Positions 31,388-40,599 are shown, counted from the stretch's first letter. The stretch: DNA of 51,312 nt from Roseobacter sp. (GCA_024636475.1 JAGXHA010000036.1:1-51312); one strand, 5' to 3'. Notes: a model not told the origin generated them from the sequence alone. Program-made: numbers and translations.

Positions 31388-32512
31388 ATGTATACTCCCG
31401 CCATTACAGGTAGCGGCATTTTTACGCCGGATCAGGTCATCACCAACGCCGAGTTGGTCAAGGCGTTTAACGCCTACGCCGACATCTACAACGCCGAACA
31501 CGCAAACGAGATCGCAGCGGGAAAGCTGTCTGCAAAGGATCATTCCTCGGAAGAGTTCATCGTCAAGGCATCGGGGATTGAACAGCGGTATGTGATCGAC
31601 AAAACAGGCATTCTGGACCCCCTTGTGATGCACCCTCTGCTGCGTCAGCGCAGCGATGACGAACCTAGTTTGATGGCTGAAATGGCGCTGGATGCTGCGC
31701 AAAAGGCGTTGGCAGCGGCAGGCAAATCGGCAGCGGATGTGGATGCGGTGATTTGTGCGGCATCCAACCTTGAGCGTGCCTATCCTGCGGTCGCCATCGA
31801 AATTCAGGATCTGTTGGGAATCAAGGGCTTCGCATTCGATATGAATGTCGCCTGCTCCTCCGCAACTTTTGGCATTCAAGCTGCGGCTGATATGGTGCGC
31901 TCCGGCTCGATCCGGTCTGCTTTGGTGGTGAACCCCGAGATTTGTTCGGCGCATCTGGAATGGCGCGACCGCGATTGCCACTTCATCTTTGGCGATGTCG
32001 CAACCGCCGTCCTGATCGAGCGAATTGAAAATGCGGCTGGTCCCTGTTTCGAAATTAAATCAACCCGTTGCGCGACGCAGTTCTCGAACAATATTCGCAA
32101 TAATAACGGCTTTTTGCGCCGCTCGCGCCCCAGCGGTGTCGAAGACCGTCGCGACATGCAATTCATGCAGAACGGTCGCAAGGTCTTTAAAGAAGTGTTG
32201 CCGATGGTTGCTGAACATATTGCGGGGCACATGGCAGACGAAAGCGTGCAAGCGTCTGATTTGAAACGGCTATGGTTGCATCAAGCGAACAAGTCGATGA
32301 ACGATTTCATCGGGCGCAAGGTGCTTGGCCGCGATCCAGAACCCGGCGAACAACCCAATATCCTGCAAGACTACGCCAACACGTCCTCTGCAGGTTCCAT
32401 CATCGCATTCTCGAAATACTCCAAGGACTTGTCGGACGGCGACATAGGCCTGATCTGTTCATTTGGCGCAGGGTATTCGGTGGGGTCGGTCCTGGTGACG
32501 CAGCGCGGCTAG
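31388..32512 (+). CDS. beta-ketoacyl-ACP synthase III, PA3286-like
   Basis: A 374-residue FabH-type condensing enzyme with the Cys-His-Asn triad: C156 in NVACSSATF, H298 in WLHQANKSM, N331 in YANTSSAGS. It is about 50 residues longer than housekeeping FabH and has the N-terminal block FTPDQVITNAELV and FNAYADIYNAEHA, which matches the Pseudomonas PA3286 type. That enzyme condenses medium-chain acyl-CoA from beta-oxidation with malonyl-ACP, shunting degradation products back to synthesis. The same role is inferred here. Single gene between carB and tdk; a 40-base hairpin follows. Confidence 0.88.
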   Translation: MYTPAITGSGIFTPDQVITNAELVKAFNAYADIYNAEHANEIAAGKLSAKDHSSEEFIVKASGIEQRYVIDKTGILDPLVMHPLLRQRSDDEPSLMAEMALDAAQKALAAAGKSAADVDAVICAASNLERAYPAVAIEIQDLLGIKGFAFDMNVACSSATFGIQAAADMVRSGSIRSALVVNPEICSAHLEWRDRDCHFIFGDVATAVLIERIENAAGPCFEIKSTRCATQFSNNIRNNNGFLRRSRPSGVEDRRDMQFMQNGRKVFKEVLPMVAEHIAGHMADESVQASDLKRLWLHQANKSMNDFIGRKVLGRDPEPGEQPNILQDYANTSSAGSIIAFSKYSKDLSDGDIGLICSFGAGYSVGSVLVTQRG

Positions 32513-32585
32513 GCCGGGGCGTTCAAAACGTAGATCTTGATAACCTGATCTTGAACGCGCGGCGTGTGTGCCTGTAAAGAGACGC

Positions 32586-33164
32586 ATGGCAAAGCTATAT
32601 TTCAACTATTCCACAATGAACGCCGGCAAGTCCACGGTGCTGCTTCAGGCCGCGCATAACTACGTGGAACGCGGTATGGTGCCCTATCTGATGACCGCCC
32701 AATTCGACAATCGCGCAGGCGACGGGCGCATCGCGTCACGAATCGGGATCGGGCAAGAGGCTGACACGTTCGGTGTGGATGAAGACCTGTTTGACAAGAT
32801 CGAAACCCGTCTGAAATCAGGCCCTTGTGCGTGTATCTTCATAGATGAAGCGCAGTTCCTGAGCAGTGAACAGGTCTGGCAACTGGCCCGTGCTGTCGAT
32901 GATCTGGGCGTCCCGATCATGTGTTATGGTTTGCGCGTTGATTTTCAGGGAATGCTGTTTCCGGGCTCTGCCACCTTGCTTGCATTGGCAGACGAGATGC
33001 GTGAAGTGCGCACCATTTGCCATTGCGGCAAGAAAGCAACGATGGTCGTGCGTCAGGATTCCGACGGCAAAGCGATCAAGGAAGGTGCGCAGGTCCAGAT
33101 CGGCGGAAATGAGACCTATATTTCGCTGTGCCGCCGTCATTGGCGCGAGGCTGTGGGCCGCTAG
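32586..33164 (+). CDS. tdk: thymidine kinase
   Basis: A 192-residue type II thymidine kinase, phosphorylating thymidine with ATP for salvage. The P-loop is NAGKST (12-17), the Walker B-like stretch IFIDEAQFL, and zinc ligands are in ICHCGKKA and LCRRHW. The lasso region IQIGGNETYISLC-like segment is present near the C-terminus. ATG 32586 is chosen over an in-frame GTG at 32568. It works alongside the cdd-deoA salvage operon at 13-16.6 kb. Its stop overlaps that of the convergent dehydrogenase gene by four bases. Confidence 0.95.
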   Translation: MAKLYFNYSTMNAGKSTVLLQAAHNYVERGMVPYLMTAQFDNRAGDGRIASRIGIGQEADTFGVDEDLFDKIETRLKSGPCACIFIDEAQFLSSEQVWQLARAVDDLGVPIMCYGLRVDFQGMLFPGSATLLALADEMREVRTICHCGKKATMVVRQDSDGKAIKEGAQVQIGGNETYISLCRRHWREAVGR

Positions 33165-34111
33165 ACGAGGTTCGGAGGCGTTTTCCCTGCAACTCCGGCT
33201 TTCAAATTCTCAACCGCCATCATCCACATATCCACACGCACCTCTGCAGAAGACGTACCTAAATGCGGCAATAGCACCACGTTATCCAGAGCGCGCAATT
33301 CCTCTGGCACGTTGGGTTCAAACTCGTACACATCCAAGCCCGCACCGCCGATGCTGCGGTTTTGCAGGGCTGCAATCAACGCGCTTTCCTCAACGACATT
33401 TCCGCGCGCGATATTGATCAGAAACCCGTGCGGTTGCATGGCGGCCAGCATATCCGCGTTGATCAGGTGATGGGTTTCGTCCCCACCCGGCACTGCGATC
33501 GCCACAACGTCAACCGCGCCAAGCAAGTCTTTGAGGTCGCTTAAATGTTCGGCGGGATAGGCCAGGGTTTTAGCACTGCGGCTGAAGTACTTTACGTCCA
33601 TTGAAAATCCATAGTGGCAGCGCCGCGCAATGGCTTGCCCGATCCGGCCCATGCCGACGATGCCAACAGTCTTGCCTGTCAAATGCATGCCCAGCAACTG
33701 CGGCGGATGCCAGCCTGTCCAATTGCCGGAGCGCACCAAACGCTCGCCCTCGCCTGCACGCCGCGCCGCCATCAGCATAAGCGTCATGGCGATGTCCGCG
33801 GTGGCATCCGTTACAGCACCCGGCGTATTAGAGACCTGAATGCCCGCAGCTTGTGCAGCTTTTGCATCGATGTGATTGTACCCGACCCCAAAATTGGCAA
33901 GAATCTTGCAACGTGGCCGATCAACCTTTGCGAAGATATCAGACGAAAATGCATCACCAAGCGTTGGCAGGATGCCGTCATACTCCCGCAGGGCGGCACA
34001 CATTTCCTCGGGGCTTAGCGGTGCCGACGTATCACGATACGTCACATCAAACCCTTCAAGGGCGGCATGCACCTCTTTAGGTGCGGGGCGGGCGATCAGA
34101 AGTTTGGTCAA
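33161..34111 (-). CDS. D-2-hydroxyacid dehydrogenase (glyoxylate/hydroxypyruvate reductase-like)
   Basis: A 316-residue NAD(P)-dependent D-2-hydroxyacid dehydrogenase. The nucleotide fold is [13 protein letters not shown], the catalytic arginine is in INIARGNVV, the glutamate in [12 protein letters not shown], and the histidine in LLPHLGTSS. Glyoxylate or hydroxypyruvate is the likely substrate. The start codon is TTG (34111-34109): the ATG of the reading frame is absent, a strong GGAGG lies 9 bases upstream inside csaA, and the TTGA overlaps the csaA stop. Last gene of the ybjN-proC-csaA operon. Confidence 0.88.
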   Translation of the reverse strand: MTKLLIARPAPKEVHAALEGFDVTYRDTSAPLSPEEMCAALREYDGILPTLGDAFSSDIFAKVDRPRCKILANFGVGYNHIDAKAAQAAGIQVSNTPGAVTDATADIAMTLMLMAARRAGEGERLVRSGNWTGWHPPQLLGMHLTGKTVGIVGMGRIGQAIARRCHYGFSMDVKYFSRSAKTLAYPAEHLSDLKDLLGAVDVVAIAVPGGDETHHLINADMLAAMQPHGFLINIARGNVVEESALIAALQNRSIGGAGLDVYEFEPNVPEELRALDNVVLLPHLGTSSAEVRVDMWMMAVENLKAGVAGKTPPNLV

Positions 34112-34446
34112 TGCAGGCGTCCTCCATTTGGGACAGGTTGGGTTGGGCGCGTCAGCACGATAGCCCCGTTTTCATCCGGAACCCCCAGCACCAGCACTTC
34201 GGACATGAACGGCCCGATCTGGCGAGGGGGAAAGTTCACGACCCCGATGACTTGGGTGCCCACCAACGTCTCGGGCGTATAGTGTACCGTGATCTGGGCC
34301 GAGGTTTTACGCTCTCCGATCTCGGGCCCGAAATCGATCCACATCTTCAGCGACGGCTTACGTGCCTGCGGGAAGGGTTCGGCACGGGTGACCGTGCCGA
34401 CCCTGATATCGACCTTCAGGAAGTCGTCAAAGCTGATCTCAGTCAC
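34108..34446 (-). CDS. csaA: CsaA-type tRNA-binding protein
   Basis: A 112-residue stand-alone OB-fold tRNA-binding domain (EMAP-II/Trbp111 family). The diagnostic motifs are [11 protein letters not shown] near the N-terminus, [11 protein letters not shown], and [20 protein letters not shown]. Known members are chaperones linked to secretion or bind tRNA. The start is GTG (34446), giving [11 protein letters not shown] as in the family; it overlaps the proC end by 8 bases. The frame is open to 34482 but that would lie deeper in proC. Coupled at both ends within the operon. Confidence 0.9.
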   Translation of the reverse strand: MTEISFDDFLKVDIRVGTVTRAEPFPQARKPSLKMWIDFGPEIGERKTSAQITVHYTPETLVGTQVIGVVNFPPRQIGPFMSEVLVLGVPDENGAIVLTRPTQPVPNGGRLH

Positions 34447-35254
34447 GCGACAACTCTCGCGACCGGTCTGCAGCAGCGGCAACGGCGCGTTTCAGCAAAG
34501 CTGGAAAGCCGTCTTCTTCGTTCATCAACACCTCTAAAGCGGCCTGAGTTGTCCCATTCGGACTGGTGACATTGACCCGCAACTGGCTGGGATCTTCGTC
34601 AGCCGCCTTGGCCAGTGCGCCCGCCCCTGCAACCGTTGCCGTAGCCAGCTGCAACGCCAGTTCAGGGCTGAGCCCCTGTGCGACGCCACCTGCGGCCATG
34701 GTTTCAATCATGTGGAACACATAAGCCGGGCCAGACCCGCTGACGCCAGTGACCGCATCGATCTGCGCCTCGTCCTCCAACCGTACGACATCACCAACGG
34801 CGCTCAGAAGCTCCTCGGCCTCGTCCATGCCTTGCGCATCAACATTGTCATTGCCGACGATTGCAGTGATGCCCTGGCTGATTGCCGCGGGCGTGTTGGG
34901 CATGGCGCGCACAATGGGTGTTTTCGCGCCAAGCGTCTTTTCAAACGTCGCAATGGTCGTCCCTGCTGCGACGCTGACGAAAACCGTTTCTCCATTTCCC
35001 ATTGCCTGCAAAGTCGGCAGTGCATCGCCCATCATCTGTGGCTTGACGGCAACCAGCACAACGGCAGGTGCACCCGGCAAATCTACGTTCAGATTGACCC
35101 CTTGGTCTTTCAGCCAATCGGACGGGTATGGATCAATCACCCAAACCGATGATTTCGGCAATCCGCGTGCCAACCAGCCTGCCAACATCGCAGAGCCCAT
35201 TTTGCCGCAGCCCAGCAAAACAAGGCCGTCTTTTGCAATACGTGTATCTTTCAT
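34439..35254 (-). CDS. proC: pyrroline-5-carboxylate reductase
   Basis: A 271-residue enzyme reducing pyrroline-5-carboxylate to proline with NADPH. The dinucleotide motif [11 protein letters not shown] is near residue 13, the conserved block is [12 protein letters not shown], and the dimerisation and substrate region is SGSGPAYVF with [14 protein letters not shown] start at [10 protein letters not shown] (35254) because GGGGAT lies 8 bases upstream; the longer start at 35278 has no ribosome site. Second gene of the ybjN operon. Confidence 0.94.
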   Translation of the reverse strand: MKDTRIAKDGLVLLGCGKMGSAMLAGWLARGLPKSSVWVIDPYPSDWLKDQGVNLNVDLPGAPAVVLVAVKPQMMGDALPTLQAMGNGETVFVSVAAGTTIATFEKTLGAKTPIVRAMPNTPAAISQGITAIVGNDNVDAQGMDEAEELLSAVGDVVRLEDEAQIDAVTGVSGSGPAYVFHMIETMAAGGVAQGLSPELALQLATATVAGAGALAKAADEDPSQLRVNVTSPNGTTQAALEVLMNEEDGFPALLKRAVAAAADRSRELSRD

Positions 35255-35290
35255 CGCGATATCCCCAATTTTTAACATTGGGGGCTACAC

Positions 35291-35791
35291 TTACGCGCGC
35301 CCGTAGGCCTCTGCAATGGCAACTTGAATAGCTTGCTGTGGCGTTTGATCCCCCCAGACCACCAATTGGATGGCCGGATAGTACCGCTCGGCGCTTAAGA
35401 CCGCGGCACCGATCATGGTGTCGATCTGTTCAGCCGTAGCATCCTGCCCGCCTGCCAACACCAAACCATAGCGGTAAATCATCACCTTTTGTTCGGTCCA
35501 ATAAGTAAAGGCCCCTGCCCAGCACTGGTCATTGACGTTGTTCAGCAAGTGATAGAGCGCTGGCAACTTCTCAGTCGGAGGGTCCATTTCAAACGAGCAG
35601 ATCAATCGCAACGTCTCGTCATAGGCCGACCACGCAAGCGTAATCGAATAGGTGCGCCACTGTCCCTCGACCGCCATGGCGATTTGTTCATCAGAAATTC
35701 GATCGAAGTCCCACTCATTAAAGGCGGCGAGACTTTCTACGATGTCTATGGGATGAATGTCTTCATCAAGATACTGCTCGGTCAGGGCCAT
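35291..35791 (-). CDS. YbjN domain-containing protein
   Basis: A 166-residue YbjN-family protein, recognised by HPIDIVESLAAFNEWDFDR, LRLICSFEMDPP and HLLNNVNDQCWAGAFTYW. The fold is related to type III secretion chaperones; in Escherichia coli YbjN affects motility and stress responses, but its molecular function is unclear. It is the first gene of the compact ybjN-proC-csaA-dehydrogenase operon; proC follows 36 bases on. The association with proC is typical for Rhodobacterales as far as I know. Confidence 0.9.
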   Translation of the reverse strand: MALTEQYLDEDIHPIDIVESLAAFNEWDFDRISDEQIAMAVEGQWRTYSITLAWSAYDETLRLICSFEMDPPTEKLPALYHLLNNVNDQCWAGAFTYWTEQKVMIYRYGLVLAGGQDATAEQIDTMIGAAVLSAERYYPAIQLVVWGDQTPQQAIQVAIAEAYGRA

Positions 35792-36054
35792 TTTGCCATC
35801 TCTTTCTGTCCGTGTATCTAGAGGCCAAAGCCCGTCAATACTTGGGTGTATCCACTATAGAGTGCTTAAGTAATCTGCGCCCTATACAAGATATGGTGCG
35901 CAAATGAACACCATCTGGCAAGTCTTTTTCTGGGGGTAACCACAAAAGCTAGAGGATAACCTCAATATCTTGTGGATAAAGTGACCATTCATACCAAGCA
36001 TTGTTCTTGGGGTGCCTGCTCTCGGGTCAACATCCCGGTATCGCTAAAACATAG

Positions 36055-36086
36055 AAAGGCACCCGGTTGCAAATCTGGATGCCTTT
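36055..36086 (-). terminator. probable terminator of the ubiK-like gene
   Basis: AAAGGCACCC (36055-36064) and GGATGCCTTT (36077-36086) pair over 10 bp on the minus strand, with one G-U pair. It lies 34 bases after the stop. The T-run that follows is interrupted (CTATGTTTT). Confidence 0.55.
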
Positions 36087-36119
36087 TCAATAATTTCAAA
36101 CAGGGTTCGCGCGGAAGGA

Positions 36120-36362
36120 TCAGCCTTTGGCGTCCATCGCGTCCAGACGGGCCTTGAGCGCCTCGTTCTCTTCGCGCGCCTTTTGTGCCATGGCGCGCAC
36201 AGCGTCAAATTCATCGCGGGTGACAAAATCGCGGTCGGCCAACCAACGGTCCATCATCCCCTTCATGGCTGTTTCCGCTTCAGACTTTGCCCCTTGGGCA
36301 ACGCCCATCGCGTTGGTCATCATCTGCGAAATATCGTCGAAAATTTTGTTGCGGGTTTGCAT
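36120..36362 (-). CDS. ubiK: UbiK-like accessory factor (BMFP domain)
   Basis: An 80-residue protein starting MQTRNKIFDDISQMMTNAMG and ending in a coiled coil (VRAMAQKAREENEALKARLD), the layout of the membrane-fusogenic BMFP family that includes UbiK. UbiK supports ubiquinone synthesis under oxygen with UbiJ in enterobacteria; the alphaproteobacterial counterpart is inferred to act similarly. It is divergent from lgt across a 96-base promoter region. The start is preceded by AGGAGAG. Confidence 0.88.
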   Translation of the reverse strand: MQTRNKIFDDISQMMTNAMGVAQGAKSEAETAMKGMMDRWLADRDFVTRDEFDAVRAMAQKAREENEALKARLDAMDAKG

Positions 36363-36458
36363 GACTGTCTCTCCTGAAAGGCTGTTACTCTCTATATGGT
36401 GTTCAATTCATGTTCTCGCAAGGTTGACTTCGTCGCGTGAGCAGGCTCAATCACCGCC

Positions 36459-37343
36459 ATGGATGCAATGCTCACTTTCCCCAATATATCTCCTGATATT
36501 TTTTCAGTCACCTTGTTTGGCATGACGTTTGCGCTGCGCTGGTATGCGCTGGCCTATATCGTCGGCATCGTTCTTGGTTGGCGCGTGGTTGTGCGTGCCG
36601 TAAGCCGTCCCGAATTATGGCGGGACGACAAACCGGTCATGACAAAAGAACAGGTCGAAGATTTATTGTTCTGGGTGATTTTAGGTGTCATCCTGGGCGG
36701 GCGACTTGGATATGTGGTGTTTTATCAGCCCGGTTATTATCTTAGCAATCCCCTGCAAATTCTGCGCATGTGGGAAGGTGGCATGTCTTTTCATGGGGGT
36801 GCCATTGGGGTGATTTTGGCGGGTGCATTTTACACCACAAGACACGGAATCAACAAAATATCGACCGGTGACATGGTATGCTTGGGACTGGCACCCGGCC
36901 TGTTTCTGGGGCGTCTCGCAAATTTCATCAACGCCGAGCTTTGGGGCCGTCAGACCGATCTGCCTTGGGGCGTGCCGTTTCCAACGGTTGCAGCCCAAAC
37001 CTGTCCAGAAGTCATCGGCATTTGCGCACGCCACCCCTCGCAGCTGTACGAAGCCGTGCTTGAAGGGCTGATCCTTGGAAGCCTTTTGATTTACATGGCA
37101 TGGCGTCGCAGTGCCCTGAAATATGAAGGGCTGATCGGCGGGACATTCCTTGCAGGTTACGGCATGGCCCGTTTCATGGTTGAATTCGTCCGCCAGCCAG
37201 ACGCGCAGTTCGTGACCCCTGGCAATCCACTGGGTCTTGCTTGGGAAATTGGCGGCTATGGTCTGACGATGGGGCAAATTCTTTGCCTGCCTATGCTGGC
37301 CATCGGGGCCGTTTTGATTGTGCGGGCCAAGCGCGTGGCATGA
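36459..37343 (+). CDS. lgt: prolipoprotein diacylglyceryl transferase
   Basis: A 294-residue inner-membrane enzyme that transfers diacylglycerol from phosphatidylglycerol to the lipobox cysteine of prolipoproteins. About seven membrane helices. Key motifs are [11 protein letters not shown] and the Lgt signature [14 protein letters not shown], and HPSQLYEA near the third conserved region. The TGA overlaps the next ATG (ATGA), so lgt leads a coupled three-gene operon. An alternative ATG three codons in (MLTFPN) is possible. Confidence 0.95.
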   Translation: MDAMLTFPNISPDIFSVTLFGMTFALRWYALAYIVGIVLGWRVVVRAVSRPELWRDDKPVMTKEQVEDLLFWVILGVILGGRLGYVVFYQPGYYLSNPLQILRMWEGGMSFHGGAIGVILAGAFYTTRHGINKISTGDMVCLGLAPGLFLGRLANFINAELWGRQTDLPWGVPFPTVAAQTCPEVIGICARHPSQLYEAVLEGLILGSLLIYMAWRRSALKYEGLIGGTFLAGYGMARFMVEFVRQPDAQFVTPGNPLGLAWEIGGYGLTMGQILCLPMLAIGAVLIVRAKRVA

Positions 37344-38404
37344 CACCACTGCTAGACCATATCAAAAACCAAATCCGTGCCAACGGGCCGATGCGGATCG
37401 ACGAATACATGGCCACCTGCCTGCTGCATCCGACGTATGGCTATTACACGACACGTGATCCCTTGGGGGTGCAGGGTGACTTTATCACTGCGCCAGAGAT
37501 CAGTCAGATGTTTGGCGAATTGATTGGCCTGTGCCTTGCACAGACCTGGATATCCCAAGGCAGCCCCCAGCATTTCACCCTTGCAGAGCTTGGCCCCGGT
37601 CGCGGCACGCTGATGGCAGACATCTTGCGCGCAACCCGTCGTGTTCCGGGGTTCTACGAGGCCGCTGAAATCGCACTGGTCGAGGCATCGCCAGCCTTGC
37701 GCGATATTCAGCGCGAAACGCTGGCTGACCACGAAGTCCGATGGTTTGACACCGCCGACGCCTTGCCAGATCAGCCGCTTTACCTTGTCGCAAACGAATT
37801 CTTCGACGCGCTCCCGATCCGCCAGTTTGTGCGCAGCGACACAGGCTGGCGCGAACGGCAGATCGGGTTGGCAGACGGCGCACTTTCTTACGGATTGGGG
37901 CCGGTTCTGCCGCAACCCGCCCTCTCAGACCGGCTCAAGGATACGAATCAAGGAGATCTGATCGAGGACTGCGCCCAGATCGCGCCTGTCCTTCAGGCCA
38001 TCTCGAGCCGCGTGGCGACCCACGGCGGCGCGGCGCTTGTGATCGACTATGGCGACTGGCGCACGCTTGGCGATACGTTCCAGGCCTTGCGCGCCCACCA
38101 GAAAGCCGATCCGTTGACCGACCCCGGTCAATGTGATCTGACGGCTCATGTCGATTTTGAACAACTGGCCAACGCGGCCGCCCCTGCCAAGCATACCCGC
38201 GTGACGCCACAGGGCGTATTTCTTGAGCGATTGGGCATCACCCAGCGTGCGCAAGTTTTAGCCAAAACGCTCAGCGGCAGGGCACTCGAGGAACATGTCG
38301 CCGCACATCGGCGCTTGACGCACCCGGCAGAAATGGGAAATCTGTTCAAGGTGATGGCGCTTTATCCGCCGACTAAGCTCCCGCCACCGGGATTGGACCC
38401 ATGA
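37340..38404 (+). CDS. SAM-dependent methyltransferase, NDUFAF7/MidA family
   Basis: A 354-residue protein of the MidA/NDUFAF7 family (DUF185). Recognisable blocks are [50 protein letters not shown] (SAM site) and [15 protein letters not shown]. The mitochondrial homologue dimethylates an arginine of the NDUFS2 subunit of complex I; a bacterial role in complex I assembly is inferred. ATG overlaps the lgt stop, and its own stop overlaps the pgeF start by four bases. Confidence 0.92.
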   Translation: MTPLLDHIKNQIRANGPMRIDEYMATCLLHPTYGYYTTRDPLGVQGDFITAPEISQMFGELIGLCLAQTWISQGSPQHFTLAELGPGRGTLMADILRATRRVPGFYEAAEIALVEASPALRDIQRETLADHEVRWFDTADALPDQPLYLVANEFFDALPIRQFVRSDTGWRERQIGLADGALSYGLGPVLPQPALSDRLKDTNQGDLIEDCAQIAPVLQAISSRVATHGGAALVIDYGDWRTLGDTFQALRAHQKADPLTDPGQCDLTAHVDFEQLANAAAPAKHTRVTPQGVFLERLGITQRAQVLAKTLSGRALEEHVAAHRRLTHPAEMGNLFKVMALYPPTKLPPPGLDP

Positions 38405-39156
38405 CGCTTGAAATTCTAACATCCGACAGTCTTGGAGCCGTGCGCCACGGTTTTTTCACCCGCCGTGGTGGGGCATCCTCTGGTGTGTTTACGGGATTGA
38501 ACTGCGGCAGCGGCAGTTCCGATCAACGCGAGATCGTGCAGATCAATCGGGGCCGCGTCGCAGATGCCATGGGCGTGCCCGATACGCATCTGATCGGTGT
38601 GCACCAGATCCATTCTGCGACTGCCGTGACCGTGGATGCACCCTTGGCCGAGAAACGTCGTGCCGATGCGTTGGTCACAGCGACACCCGGACTGGCGCTT
38701 TCTGTGCTGACAGCCGACTGCCAGCCGGTTCTTTTTGCAGATCTCAAGGCGGGTGTGATCGGTGCGGCCCATGCCGGATGGCGCGGTGCGCTTGATGGTG
38801 TGTTGTCAGCCACCGTGGCTGCAATGGAAGCCTTGGGTGCCAAGCGCGCAGACATCACAGCCGTCATCGGCCCCTGCATCAGCCAGCGCGCCTATGAGGT
38901 TGGCCCCGAATTTATCGATAACTTCTTGGCCGAAGATCAGGAGTTCGCCCGATATTTTGCAAATGGGGTCGATGACCGTATGCAGTTTGATCTTCCCGGT
39001 TTTGGCCTCAACCGCCTGCGTGCCGCCGGAGTAGGCCATGCAGAATGGACGCATCACTGCACCTATAGTGACCCGGACCGTTTCTATTCCTACCGTCGAA
39101 CCACCCACGCAAAAGAGGCCGACTACGGCAGATTGATTGCATCCATTACGCTTTGA
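38401..39156 (+). CDS. pgeF: peptidoglycan editing factor PgeF / YfiH-type purine nucleoside phosphorylase
   Basis: A 251-residue YfiH (Cu-oxidase_4, laccase-domain) protein. Zinc ligands are H71 in GVHQIHSA, C107 in TADCQPVLF and H124 in AAHAGWRG. Members have been shown to remove misincorporated residues from peptidoglycan precursors in E. coli, and related proteins act as purine nucleoside phosphorylases or deaminases. Third gene of the lgt operon with a 4-base overlap, so it is translated together with a lipoprotein-maturation enzyme. Confidence 0.93.
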   Translation: MTLEILTSDSLGAVRHGFFTRRGGASSGVFTGLNCGSGSSDQREIVQINRGRVADAMGVPDTHLIGVHQIHSATAVTVDAPLAEKRRADALVTATPGLALSVLTADCQPVLFADLKAGVIGAAHAGWRGALDGVLSATVAAMEALGAKRADITAVIGPCISQRAYEVGPEFIDNFLAEDQEFARYFANGVDDRMQFDLPGFGLNRLRAAGVGHAEWTHHCTYSDPDRFYSYRRTTHAKEADYGRLIASITL

Positions 39157-39445
39157 CCCGCGACATTCAGGCTGAAATATGGCCAGCCCCTGCCGCGCTT
39201 TTGCCTTAAACTCAGTGATCTAGCACAACGAATGATAAAATTTTCGCCGTTGGCATCTGCAAAATCCTCAATTTTAGCTTAAAACCTGCGGAAAAAGGTG
39301 ATTGCGGCGAAATCGTCACAAATCAATTTGTCCGGTCCGTACTTTTTTAAAAAGAAAGTCTTCTTCGCCCAACCTCCGCCAGAAAGTCTTTGCATATTCA
39401 AGGGCAATCAAAGGGCAGATGCCCACATAGCGAAGGATACGGACC
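39157..39445. other. 289-base leader region of the 47-residue gene
   Basis: AT-rich region with no supported gene in either strand. It contains the near-palindrome ACTTTTTTAAAAAGAAAGT at about 39341-39359 and probably the promoter of the small gene. No clear sigma-70 boxes with correct spacing were identified. Confidence 0.4.
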
Positions 39446-39589
39446 ATGAAAACCAACACACGCTTCATCAAGTCAGTTGTCGAAACAGCCGCCAAGAACG
39501 ACACCGTAATGCCTTGGGCACGTGGCGCACGCCGCGCAGCCTTCATTGCCAAGCGTAACGCTGCTCCTGTGGTCCGCAAAACAGCATAA
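39446..39589 (+). CDS. 47-residue conserved-type basic protein
   Basis: A small gene: MKTNTRFIKSVVETAAKNDT, then VMPWARGARRAAFIAKRNAA and PVVRKTA. It is strongly basic, with an amphipathic helix at about 5-18 and a PWARGxRR core. GGA sits a few bases before the ATG (39440-39443, GGATACGGACC region). I have the impression that similar 45-50 residue proteins occur across Rhodobacterales, but no function or family name comes to mind. It stands alone with 289 bases upstream and 212 downstream; a GCAGGTC/GACCTGC hairpin at 39621-39643 could mark the transcript end. Confidence 0.75.
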   Translation: MKTNTRFIKSVVETAAKNDTVMPWARGARRAAFIAKRNAAPVVRKTA

Positions 39590-39801
39590 TAGGTTTTTCC
39601 GTACGCTTTTAGGATATCAAGCAGGTCAAGTTTATGGACCTGCCCTGAGAAGGGACGGAGGAATATCATGTGATTCCTGCATTTAGGCACCGAATCACAA
39701 GCGTTAATCGAAAAGACGGCAGCATTGTTTTATGCACCCCGTCGCATGGCTGGTCTCGGCGGGGGCGCGAAGCAAGGCATGTTTACTTTTAAGGTGAAAA
39801 C

Positions 39802-40590
39802 ATGACTACGAATAATATGTCCCCGATTGTATCCAGACGTTTTTCCTCCTCTAGTGTTGTAAGGTCGCGTGGGATTTATCCTGCGGCGCTTCATCGAAAG
39901 CACAACATGAAAGAGAACTATCCAGCGCGCAGCTACGAAATCGTCGCAAAGCGAAACGATGGATCCGTATTCATCGGGCAGGATCGCGCGCCCGCTATCC
40001 CGTTGTTTGAAAATGCTTTCTCTGCCTTTGCTCAGGGTTGTCTGGTGATGACAGAAAAGGGCGAAGTCGCGGTAGAAGATCTTCAACCCGGCGAAAGAAT
40101 CGTAAAAGCCGATGGCACAAGCGCGCCTTTGATTTGGATTGGATCAAGTTCGTTTGTTCTAGCCGGTTCTGGCAAGCGCACGCCCTTGGTCCGCGTGATG
40201 GAAGATAGTCTTGGGGCTGGCAGACCATCAAGCTTCATTACATTCGGGCCAACTGCCAGGGTTTTGCACACTCCCCTTCATATGCGGGGTGACGAGAGCA
40301 ATCAGGAGGTGTTTACCTTGATGCGCGATCTGGTTGACGGCGTGAACATCATCGAAGTTACGCCCCCCACACCTGTACGCCTGTACCATCTGTGTCTCGA
40401 GCAGCATTCAGCGATCATGGTTGGTGGGCTTCACGTCGAAACCTACCACCCAGGCGACAACCTCATGACGGAAATGCCGATCCGTCACCGCGATCAGTTT
40501 CTGGGCATGTTCCCGCACATCATAAGTGAAAAAGACTTTGGCGGCCTATGCTATCCGCGCGTCCCGAACAAAGCCCAAACGTTGATGTAG
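39802..40590 (+). CDS. Hint-domain protein
   Basis: A 262-residue protein. Residues 1-70 are variable; the Hint domain starts at FSAFAQGCLVMTEKGEVAVE and continues DLQPGERIVKADG, PLIWIGSSS, with its second half LHTPLHMRGDE and HLCLEQHSAIMVGGLHVET. This matches the Roseobacter Hint_2 subtype beginning SAFAxG, in which the usual first Cys is Ala; here a Cys follows two residues later (QGCLV). No flanking secreted repeats or nuclease. Alternative start at MKENYPARSY (39907). Whether it self-processes is unknown. Confidence 0.82.
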   Translation: MTTNNMSPIVSRRFSSSSVVRSRGIYPAALHRKHNMKENYPARSYEIVAKRNDGSVFIGQDRAPAIPLFENAFSAFAQGCLVMTEKGEVAVEDLQPGERIVKADGTSAPLIWIGSSSFVLAGSGKRTPLVRVMEDSLGAGRPSSFITFGPTARVLHTPLHMRGDESNQEVFTLMRDLVDGVNIIEVTPPTPVRLYHLCLEQHSAIMVGGLHVETYHPGDNLMTEMPIRHRDQFLGMFPHIISEKDFGGLCYPRVPNKAQTLM

Positions 40591-40599
40591 GGAAATTCC

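Noticed and set aside
35904..35939. Eleven-residue peptide MNTIWQVFFWG that resembles a Trp-rich leader
   Set aside because: No tryptophan operon or attenuator hairpins follow, and no ribosome site precedes it.
35824..36054. AT-rich gap between ybjN and the ubiK-like gene, checked for a tRNA or sRNA
   Set aside because: No cloverleaf or conserved RNA structure could be built; only the terminator at its edge is convincing.
39298..39690. Longer frames on both strands overlapping the 47-residue gene
   Set aside because: They lack ribosome sites and family resemblance, and the 39446 frame explains the region better.
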